This document shows positions 8,701 through 15,959 of a stretch of DNA of 64,000 nucleotides, one piece after another. The notes beneath the pieces are model-generated. The model was given only the letters and a program-made list of their open reading frames with translations. It was not told the origin of the DNA and did no database searches. The position numbers and the translations under genes are program-made. Source of the stretch: Paradesertivirga sp966210515 (GTDB lineage Bacteria > Bacteroidota > Bacteroidia > Sphingobacteriales > Sphingobacteriaceae); contig CBIHLM010000007.1 in the NCBI GenBank assembly GCA_966210515.1, positions 27,659 to 91,658 on the forward strand, read 5' to 3'. The stretch's first letter is position 1; the number at the start of each line of letters is the position of its first letter.

Positions 8701-10059
8701 TCAAGATGGATCATGTAAATCCAATTTCTTAAATCCATTTCGCGAGATCCAGCCTAATACAAAACATACGATAATTAAAGGCAAAAGCATTTTTAGCAAG
8801 GAAAACTCCTGCTTCACCTCAAGTTTTTCTACCTTAATGCTGCTCCAGTCTACGCTATTAACCGGCCGATTGGCAAATATTCGTTCGTAGAAAAAGAGCC
8901 GCTTTTTTTCGTGAAAGGCTTGCGTGCTGTCTAAAAAAAGCAGATGGTTTTTTAGATCCGTTTGAGACAGACTATTCAGCGCCAGCTGTGTATGCAACAC
9001 CGGAAGAAAAAGGGCGATTGTGCGGGTTTTATTTTCTCTTAACCGGAGTTTCTCCCGCAACTCAGTAGATTGCTTAAGTGATTCATCATCTCCCATCTGG
9101 TGCATGGCATAGTACCATAACCAGCTAAACTGCTTGTCCGGCAACGGATACTTTTTAAATTGCGGATAGTGCGAATAGAATTTATTCATGGTGATGCTCT
9201 TTTCCATATCCCATTTTTCGTGGTAACCTTGTCTTTGTTTTACAACCGTGTGCAAAGCTTCCGGAACAGGATAACCGTTAGAGATGTAGCCGTTAACTAT
9301 TGCCGGGCTCAGAATTATAAGCACTACCCAGAGCGCCGATAATGCTACAGCATTGAAAGCAGAGCTCTTTCGCCATGATACCACCCATAAGCACAACGTA
9401 AACCAGAATAAATGGTAGCATGCAAATAATAAAACGGTAGCCAGCAGAGATTTGTTCAAAGGAATAGAGAGGATGACCACAGCTAGTAGCAATAGGAACG
9501 CAGTAGCAATGTAAATCAAACCCACCCGAACAACTAGTTTGTTCCAAATAGTACGCAATGGCGCAGGCGATTGAAATTGAATCATTCGCCATGTGCCTCC
9601 TTCTTTTTCCTCCGACAATAAATTAAAAGTAAAGGCGATTATAAGCAAGGGGAAAAGGTAGATCATCACAAACCCCAGGTCCATATTACCCAGCAGCAGA
9701 TTTGCAGGATTGTTTAAATCGGTGTCCCACTTTTGATTTTCCAGGTTCCGGATAGTAACACTCTGAATAGATATGTTCACGTCGCGCTGGCCGATTGAGA
9801 TGCCGGCTAAAGGTTCTGAAGTGTTTACCAGAGAAAACTTGAGGTAGTAGAGTAGCAGCCCCAGATCGTCCTTAAAAAAGTTTACATAATTGGCTGTGTA
9901 TTCCTTTTGAAATACTTCAGCATTCTTTGCAGCTTCTTCCTGCTGTCGTAAAAATTGTTTTCCAATAAACACACTCAGCACGCCGCTAAGAAGAATAAAG
10001 CTCAGACCTATTATTGTAGCTCCTGAGCGAATGAATTGTTTGAAAGCTAGCTTGACCAT
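8701..10059 (-). CDS. ABC transporter permease (DUF3526-like), second of two
   Basis: A 452-residue polytopic membrane protein of the ABC-2/DUF3526 permease type. A first span near residues 12-32 is followed by a periplasmic region of about 110 residues, then a cluster of spans from about residue 128 (LGFVMIYLFPLLIIAFTF) to about 260, a second large periplasmic loop, and a last span near the C-terminus (LLKMLLPLIIVCFVLGWI). The cytosolic LLSEEKEGGTWRM segment, where the ATPase is expected to dock, resembles that of NosY-like permeases. It starts one base after the stop of the first permease, so the two are co-translated and probably pair as a heterodimer. It closes the operon; the next feature downstream is the convergent tRNA terminator. 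Confidence 0.85.
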   Translation of the reverse strand: MVKLAFKQFIRSGATIIGLSFILLSGVLSVFIGKQFLRQQEEAAKNAEVFQKEYTANYVNFFKDDLGLLLYYLKFSLVNTSEPLAGISIGQRDVNISIQSVTIRNLENQKWDTDLNNPANLLLGNMDLGFVMIYLFPLLIIAFTFNLLSEEKEGGTWRMIQFQSPAPLRTIWNKLVVRVGLIYIATAFLLLLAVVILSIPLNKSLLATVLLFACYHLFWFTLCLWVVSWRKSSAFNAVALSALWVVLIILSPAIVNGYISNGYPVPEALHTVVKQRQGYHEKWDMEKSITMNKFYSHYPQFKKYPLPDKQFSWLWYYAMHQMGDDESLKQSTELREKLRLRENKTRTIALFLPVLHTQLALNSLSQTDLKNHLLFLDSTQAFHEKKRLFFYERIFANRPVNSVDWSSIKVEKLEVKQEFSLLKMLLPLIIVCFVLGWISRNGFKKLDLHDPS

Positions 10060-10060
10060 G

Positions 10061-11509
10061 TTAAAGAGATTTAAACTTTTTTGTGATTGTAAAGAGTAAG
10101 ACGATTGGAAAAATTAGCCAGAACATTAAGGCAGCTATTGAAAGCCACTCATTCTTCAATACAAACTTTGTAGTATTGAATTGATATTTAAAATCGGGCA
10201 TGTCTTCCCAGTGTTGCCGGCTTATAGAATAGGGCTTGTCGTGGTCGCCCTGTTTTTTATTGCTTATGTGATCCATTTGCAGCTTATTCATCCGTTGCGC
10301 AAGGCTGTATCTGAAAGTTTCAGCTTGCTCCTGGAAATCCGCATACGACTCAAAATCCGACCCTGTCAGCGCCATCGATAGATTTTTGATAGCGATATAT
10401 GGGTTGATGAAGGAAGAGTAGCGATTGAAGCTGTTTTGTTGCCTGTACCGGTCAAGCAACCCGTTCCGGTGAAAGTTGTAGATCTCAGAGCTGATTTGTT
10501 CTCCCTTATACATTAGAAAACCGGCATAATTGAAAGGTAACTGAGATACACTGTCAACCGCATATTTATTGAGCAGTGAATCTTTTATAGCTTTAAATTT
10601 AGGGTCGCCCGGGTTGTGCCGGTCTCCATCCTTTTTCAGATCGTGCTCCAGTGCAGCTTCGAATGCAGCTTTTGAAGGGGTAGGGTAGCTGTATGCCCCG
10701 AGTGCCTGCGCTCCCCGCGGGATAACAAGGATTGTGAAAATCCATATTCCGGTGAGTGTAGTCAGCGCTCCTTTAGAAGTTTTGCTTAACGCAGATATTA
10801 ACACTTTTATAAGTGACCAACCTACAAAATAAACCATATAGGAGAGAAGTAAAAGCAGCAGTCTGATTGTATCATCACTGTTTTCCTGAAAGCCGGTTAA
10901 ACCCATCCATAGCAAAACGGTTATGAGTATCACCGGTAAATAGAGCAGCAGTGCCATTGCTGTAATTCCGAGCGTTTTTCCCAAAACCAATTCCTGCCAG
11001 CTAACTCCTTGTGAGAGGATTATTTTTAATGTGCTGCTTTCTTTCATAGCCGCTACTGCATTAAATCCCATAAAGATTAGAAAGAGCGGCACCAGAAGCT
11101 GTAAAATCATAGCAATACTCATCTCGCCAAAGCGGAGTATGCCGGTAGAAAGACTTGCCTCAGAAAAGTTAACGGTATTTTGCTTGTGAGCCTCCAGAAA
11201 CAATGACACACCGGTAAAGCTTTCCATACCAAAATCAAAAAAGCTTAAAGGATGTTTTGGCCGGAAAGCAAAATAGCCGTAATGAGCCATACGGTGCGGA
11301 TGTTTGTCGGGATTACTAACCCATTGTTTTCGTATCAGCTTTTGGTAATTTGAACGGAGCTCGTGTTGTTGTTGGTAGTTATCCCATCCCAGGAATGTGG
11401 ACATGAGTAATAGCATGCTCAGCGTTGCAATAAGCCAGCGTGTGGCTTTGTTCTTAAGGAGAGTTTTGAAAAACTGCTCCGAGATAATCAGAATTATTCG
11501 TTTTCGCAT
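10061..11509 (-). CDS. ABC transporter permease (DUF3526-like), first of two
   Basis: A 482-residue polytopic permease with the same layout as its downstream neighbour: an N-terminal span (about residues 20-40), a large periplasmic region, spans around 135-260, a second periplasmic region of about 190 residues, and a C-terminal span (WLSIAALMFWLIFPIVLLFTI). The VAAMKESSTLKIILSQG segment near residue 160 corresponds to the ATPase-coupling region. It starts nine bases after the TonB receptor stop and ends one base before the second permease. The cargo is inferred only from context (siderophore-type receptor), so export, import or assembly of a metal ligand are all possible. Confidence 0.85.
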   Translation of the reverse strand: MRKRIILIISEQFFKTLLKNKATRWLIATLSMLLLMSTFLGWDNYQQQHELRSNYQKLIRKQWVSNPDKHPHRMAHYGYFAFRPKHPLSFFDFGMESFTGVSLFLEAHKQNTVNFSEASLSTGILRFGEMSIAMILQLLVPLFLIFMGFNAVAAMKESSTLKIILSQGVSWQELVLGKTLGITAMALLLYLPVILITVLLWMGLTGFQENSDDTIRLLLLLLSYMVYFVGWSLIKVLISALSKTSKGALTTLTGIWIFTILVIPRGAQALGAYSYPTPSKAAFEAALEHDLKKDGDRHNPGDPKFKAIKDSLLNKYAVDSVSQLPFNYAGFLMYKGEQISSEIYNFHRNGLLDRYRQQNSFNRYSSFINPYIAIKNLSMALTGSDFESYADFQEQAETFRYSLAQRMNKLQMDHISNKKQGDHDKPYSISRQHWEDMPDFKYQFNTTKFVLKNEWLSIAALMFWLIFPIVLLFTITKKFKSL

Positions 11510-11518
11510 CGTATTTTC

Positions 11519-14014
11519 TTAAAAGCTGTAACTGGCAGTGGCTATAAAATTCCTCGGTGCACCCGGGAACAGACGCAAATAATTTTGAGCGCCTATCCAA
11601 TACGTTTTTCCTGTTATATTATTGACATTAGCAGCTATACGAACATTGCTTTTGCTCGGCTTATAATAGATAGCAGCATCAAATAATGTGTATGCCGGTA
11701 CCTTGAAAGAGCGGGTGAACCAGGGAACTTTATCTCCGCTATATTGAACTCCAAAGCCTACACCGAGGTCTTGCAGAACTTTTCCTCTGTTGAAATTATA
11801 CCGAGTCCATAGGTTAGCGCTTTTGAAAGGAGTATTCTCTTTTCTTTGTCCTATGAGTTCGGCATTAGCATCTTTTACAATTTTTGCGTCGATATGGCTG
11901 TAAGAGGCGTTGATTTGCCAGTTTGGTAGAATGTAACCTGCTATGTCGAGTTCAAACCCGCGACTCCTGTCAGCGCCTCTGGTAACCAGCGAATCCGGGA
12001 ATTGAGGCAGATTAGCATTCATCAGGATGTTTTTCTGATTGATCTCATAAACCGCCGCATTCAGTTCAAGGTGCTGATTAAACCATGATGACTTTACACC
12101 AAGTTCTTTCAGGTTACTTTTTAGGGGTTCAAACCGGTTGGCTGACCTTGCTGCCCCGAAGAAAGCTCCTGTACTGGGCATTAATGACACAGTGTTAGAC
12201 TGAGGTTGAAATCCTTCCAGGTAGGTAGCATAAACACTTGCATCAGCTGTAAGTGAATAACTTAAACCAGCTCTCGGAAGCAGTGCCATTTGGGTGAACG
12301 CTAATTCTTTTGAAGTATCATAATTGGTGATGTCTTTGAACCATTCCTGGCGGAGGCTCAGCAAGACTGTGAGTTTTTGCCAGGTTAGCTGCTCCTGAAT
12401 ATATACTGCTTTGTTGGTAGTTAAAGCCGACGGAAGTTCGGTTCTGACATTCAGGTTATAATCATTTAAGTTTCTAACAGTGTTCGCAGGATTGGCAAGA
12501 TTGAAATGTGAAACGTTTGGCTTCGGTAAGGCTACACCGTCAACAGTAATTGTTTGATAGTTAGCAGCATTAGCTTTAACAAAAGAACCGGCCACGGTTC
12601 CGTCCTTCAATAAATAACCCCTTGCGGAGTTCTGACCGCCTCCTTTAAGTTTTTCCCAGTACTGAAGGTCGTAACCTACCAGTAATTTATGTTTAGCAGC
12701 TCCGGTAGCAAAATCCAGATTGAAATATGAGTTCAGGTTATCTGTATTCCAAAACTGCTTGCGCTGTATAAACTGCATAGCGGCCAACGAAGAAACCGGG
12801 TTTCCCTCAATATCAGGAGCAAAGGCATTGGTTGTACGATGCTCTTGCAGGTCTTCGGTCCAGGTTTGTTTCATATAAGATGTAGAGAATGAAAGCATGC
12901 GGTTGAACTTATGAGAGAGGTTTCCCATCAGCATCAATTCCTTTGAACGAAAAAAATCATTTGAAGCACCCAGGTTTGAACTGATTGGCGTACTGTTGAG
13001 GTTTGTTACTCCCGCCACGGCACCAAAAATCGGCTGCCCGCGGTCGAGATTACCATTCATATTACTTAATATCATTTCTACACCAAGAGCCGTTTTATCA
13101 TTAGGGATGTATGACAGTGACGGAGAAATCAGGAAAGATTTGGTACCTACAAAATCACGATAGCTTCTGGCTTCCTGGTAAGCTCCGTTAACCCGGTATA
13201 ATAGCGTGGTGTCTTTGTTCAGCGGGCCAGTGAAGTCAAGTGCGCCGCGCAAAGTACTGAAGCTTCCTGCGCTCATGCTGATTTCTTTTCTGCTGACGGC
13301 CAAGGGCTTTTTCGTTACGAGGTTGATGCTGCCGCCGGGGTCCACCGATGCGAAGGTTGCGCTTGCCGGTCCTTTAATCACCTCAATTCTTTCGATATTA
13401 GTTGTTAATGGCTGAAGGAAGTAGTATTGCCTTGTACGCATCCCGTTGACAATCTGACCTTCCTCATTCTGGCTTATTCCACGGATAGCATATTGATTGT
13501 AAAAGCTGGAGGGGATTACACCGCTGCTTATTTTAACGGCATCTGTTAATTGAAATGCCTGCCGGTCCTCAACCAATTCTTTCGTGATTGTAGATATGGA
13601 TTGAGGGATATATCTGTTTAGCGTTGCCGTTTTAGTGGCCCCGAACGAATAATCGCTGTTGTATTTCTTTGAGCTTCTGCCGATAACTTCTACTGTTTGT
13701 AAATGATTAGCCTGACTAAGCAACCGGATGAGGATTGTGTCCATTCCCTCGCTTACATCCGATGTTTTCAGGTAACTTTCAAAAGCGAAGTGACTAATCG
13801 AAATGGTATAAGTACCCTTGCTTATTTGCGGTATCTGGAATTTTCCGAGTTCACTTGTTTTTGTTGTATGAGAAAACGTTTTGTTTTTAACGATTACTGT
13901 TGCATCGGCAACCGGCTCACCATTTTCAGTCGTTACTTTTCCTTCAATAGCTTGTTGCGAAAAAGCTGCAATGCTTAGTACTAGCAGGATAATAAAAGTT
14001 GATATAAATTTCAT
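11519..14014 (-). CDS. TonB-dependent siderophore-type outer-membrane receptor
   Basis: An 831-residue receptor. A signal peptide (cleavage after AAFSQ, residue about 20) is followed by a carboxypeptidase-regulatory-like domain (about 22-100), a plug domain (about 135-245, PQSISTITKELVEDRQ) and a 22-strand barrel ending in FIATASYSF with the terminal Phe needed for outer-membrane insertion. The plug-barrel layout is that of FhuA/FcuA-type ferric siderophore receptors. It takes up a chelated metal using TonB energy. It sits between the ABC ATPase (10-base gap) and the two permeases (9-base gap), so it is co-transcribed with them. The substrate is not predictable in detail. Confidence 0.92.
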   Translation of the reverse strand: MKFISTFIILLVLSIAAFSQQAIEGKVTTENGEPVADATVIVKNKTFSHTTKTSELGKFQIPQISKGTYTISISHFAFESYLKTSDVSEGMDTILIRLLSQANHLQTVEVIGRSSKKYNSDYSFGATKTATLNRYIPQSISTITKELVEDRQAFQLTDAVKISSGVIPSSFYNQYAIRGISQNEEGQIVNGMRTRQYYFLQPLTTNIERIEVIKGPASATFASVDPGGSINLVTKKPLAVSRKEISMSAGSFSTLRGALDFTGPLNKDTTLLYRVNGAYQEARSYRDFVGTKSFLISPSLSYIPNDKTALGVEMILSNMNGNLDRGQPIFGAVAGVTNLNSTPISSNLGASNDFFRSKELMLMGNLSHKFNRMLSFSTSYMKQTWTEDLQEHRTTNAFAPDIEGNPVSSLAAMQFIQRKQFWNTDNLNSYFNLDFATGAAKHKLLVGYDLQYWEKLKGGGQNSARGYLLKDGTVAGSFVKANAANYQTITVDGVALPKPNVSHFNLANPANTVRNLNDYNLNVRTELPSALTTNKAVYIQEQLTWQKLTVLLSLRQEWFKDITNYDTSKELAFTQMALLPRAGLSYSLTADASVYATYLEGFQPQSNTVSLMPSTGAFFGAARSANRFEPLKSNLKELGVKSSWFNQHLELNAAVYEINQKNILMNANLPQFPDSLVTRGADRSRGFELDIAGYILPNWQINASYSHIDAKIVKDANAELIGQRKENTPFKSANLWTRYNFNRGKVLQDLGVGFGVQYSGDKVPWFTRSFKVPAYTLFDAAIYYKPSKSNVRIAANVNNITGKTYWIGAQNYLRLFPGAPRNFIATASYSF

Positions 14015-14023
14015 GTGAGTGTG

Positions 14024-14719
14024 CTAAATGGTTTCGAGATATAGGTTTTGTAATTCACTGGCTGTAACTGATGCTGCGTTCAGGGTGTGGACAAGGGAAC
14101 CAGCTTTCATAATTCCAATTCTTGAGCCGATATTTACGGCATTGAAGATGTCGTGGGTAGCCATTAAAATTGATTTTCCCTCAGCCGCAAGCTGTTTAAC
14201 AATAGCGGTGAACTCGGCGGTAGCCTTAGGGTCAAGGCCACTGGTGGGTTCATCCATTACAATTCCATCGGCATTTTTTGCTAATGCTATTGCAATTCCT
14301 ACTTTTTGTCGCATCCCTTTAGAATAGTTTTCCAGCAGCTTATGATGAGCATCTTCAGCCAGTCCTGCTTTTGTTAAGTAAGCAGAAAGTTCCCGGCGGT
14401 CGTAATTAAATCCTGCCAGCTTGCTGAAGTACTGAAGGTTTTCGATGCCGCTTAGATTTCCGTAAAGCATCACCACTTCAGGGATGTAGGCCAGATGCTT
14501 TTTAGCAGTCTTGGAATTCAGGGAAATCTCAAGGTCGTTTACTCTTGCCGAACCCGATGTGGCCTGTAAGAAACCTAGAAACAAATTAATAGTTGTGGTT
14601 TTGCCGGCGCCGTTTTGCCCGAGCAAACAGAATACTTCACCCCTTGAAACGGTTAGATCCAAACCGTTCAAGGCAGTGTGCTCACCAAAGCGTTTGGTGA
14701 GACCAATGGCCTGTAACAT
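14024..14719 (-). CDS. ABC transporter ATP-binding protein
   Basis: A 231-residue single nucleotide-binding domain with Walker A GQNGAGKTTT (about residues 34-43), signature YSKGMRQKVGIAIAL (about 133-147), Walker B GIVMDEPTSGLD and the switch His in MATHD. This is the CcmA/NosF-like class that pairs with ABC-2/DUF3526 permeases, which are encoded downstream past the receptor gene. It powers the transporter from the cytoplasmic face. Placing the ATPase before the TonB receptor suggests that outer- and inner-membrane steps are made together. Confidence 0.94.
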   Translation of the reverse strand: MLQAIGLTKRFGEHTALNGLDLTVSRGEVFCLLGQNGAGKTTTINLFLGFLQATSGSARVNDLEISLNSKTAKKHLAYIPEVVMLYGNLSGIENLQYFSKLAGFNYDRRELSAYLTKAGLAEDAHHKLLENYSKGMRQKVGIAIALAKNADGIVMDEPTSGLDPKATAEFTAIVKQLAAEGKSILMATHDIFNAVNIGSRIGIMKAGSLVHTLNAASVTASELQNLYLETI

Positions 14720-14786
14720 AATAAATTAAATTATAAAATGAGTGAAAATACAGGACATAATCCTGCAAGAAATTTGAAGAAAAAAA

Positions 14787-15113
14787 TTAAATAAGAGAAG
14801 GAGGACCCCGGTCGGAATAACTAAGTCCTATAGAAGTTACCGATCTGCTTTGGTAGAGATCAAAATACTGAGTAGAGTCAGATGTTTTTTGTGAAATAAT
14901 GAAAGGTTCGGTAGTGAATGAGTCTTTAGCAAAGTGGTAATCACATATATCACATTGCTGACTTTTCGAGCCTAACTCAATTTTTGTCCTGTGATTGTCG
15001 CTTGAGTCGTGATCGTGAGTGTGAGAAAGCTTTGTGCCCTGAATAAAAAATAATACCAGCAGCAAGAAGTATGCAGCCAGTTGCTTTTTTTGTATGGGTT
15101 TATTCCTAATCAC
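14787..15113 (-). CDS. Small exported Cys/His-containing protein heading the uptake operon
   Basis: A 108-residue protein starting with GTG at 15113, with a basic N-terminus and one hydrophobic segment (LAAYFLLLVLFFIQG, about residues 12-26), so exported or anchored. The mature part contains a His/Asp cluster (HTHDHDSSDNH), a CDICDYHF motif with a Cys pair, and a C-terminal RGPPSLI. These are plausible metal ligands. No domain name can be given with certainty; it resembles small Cys-pair proteins found next to metal-related TonB receptors in Bacteroidota. It lies 67 bases before the ABC ATPase on the same strand. A -7-like TACTTTTG sits at 15125-15118 but is too close to the GTG for a normal leader, so the start is uncertain. 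Confidence 0.6.
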   Translation of the reverse strand: MIRNKPIQKKQLAAYFLLLVLFFIQGTKLSHTHDHDSSDNHRTKIELGSKSQQCDICDYHFAKDSFTTEPFIISQKTSDSTQYFDLYQSRSVTSIGLSYSDRGPPSLI

Positions 15114-15179
15114 GGGTCAAAAGTAATTGAATTTTCTTTTTGCCGGTATTTTTTTTATGAATTCTAAATTAAAAGGAAT

Positions 15180-15515
15180 TTACTCTTTACCGTTTTTATT
15201 TCCAGATAACTTGCTTGATCTGGGCAAACTGGCAAAAGGCACTGAATATCCAGGATCGTTTTTGAGACAGCTTATAAGCTTTTTGTAGTGCAGGTATTTG
15301 ACAATGTGCGCTACCAAATAGGTACCACTTTCGAGCCACCCAATCACTTTTAAAGGAACAGAAGAGAATACCTTACAATCCTGTCCATTCAAAGATTTGA
15401 TAATAGCTGATTGCAGTTTTCTGCCTTTCCAGGTCATGTCAATTTCAAAACTGCCTCTTGCTTTAAGCCCTTTAACACGACCTTCAGCACAGGCATCGGG
15501 CAATGCTGGTAGTAA
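15180..15515 (-). pseudogene. C-terminal remnant of a GH95 alpha-L-fucosidase
   Basis: The minus-strand frame begins, right after a TAA at 15518-15516, with LLPALPDACAEGRVKGLKAR and continues SFEIDMTWKGRKLQSAIIKS and LNGQDCKVFSSVPLKV. This is the characteristic C-terminal region of GH95 enzymes (typically LLPALPDAW, then GSVKGLKARGGFE). All upstream domains, including the catalytic (alpha/alpha)6 barrel, are missing, and there is no ATG. The conserved Trp after PDA has become Cys. After about residue 55 of the fragment the similarity fades, so the tail may be out of frame. It is a dead fragment at the left border of the polysaccharide locus, on the opposite strand. Confidence 0.75.
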
Positions 15516-15518
15516 TTA

Positions 15519-15959
15519 ATAAAGTTAAAATGACTTTGTAAAATCCACTGATTTCATGCGTGCTTTTCTTGTTTAAAATCTAAGGTTTCTGCCTGCTTAA
15601 TCATTGTCTCGCGAGATTGAAAAATAGGAGTGTATATGCGTTTTGGCGATGATATGATGGTTTTAGTTAACATTTTTCCTTTAGATAGAAACATTTGATC
15701 TGTTATGACTCATCGCTCCAGGGTAAATTTGGATACTAACAATTAGTTAAGGAGACCAAAAAGGGAAATTCAATTTGCAGCTTTAATAAGCGCGCCAATA
15801 AGTAGAAGTAAATAGAGAGATAAAAGCATCGTTAATCTTAATTAATACGGTCCAGGCTTTCACAATATTTTATACCATCGTTCGCAGCATTTGAGACCTC
15901 TGTTTTAGAATAATATAAAATTAGCTTTTCATTTTAATTTAAATATCGATTACTGTTAT
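15519..15959. other. Gene-free region upstream of the GH31 gene; probable locus promoter region
   Basis: 441 bases with no convincing ORF. It holds a perfect 10-bp palindrome TCTCGCGAGA at 15607-15616 and a -7-like element TAAATTTG at 15724-15731 with TTTG at 15694-15697, 26 bases upstream, which is longer than the usual 19. It must contain the start signals for the GH31-susCD transcript and probably the HTCS binding site. None of these roles is shown by sequence alone. Confidence 0.4.

Noticed and set aside
15607..15616. TCTCGCGAGA palindrome as the HTCS operator
   Set aside because: It is a single ten-base palindrome with no second copy found near the other promoters of the locus; too little to name a binding site.
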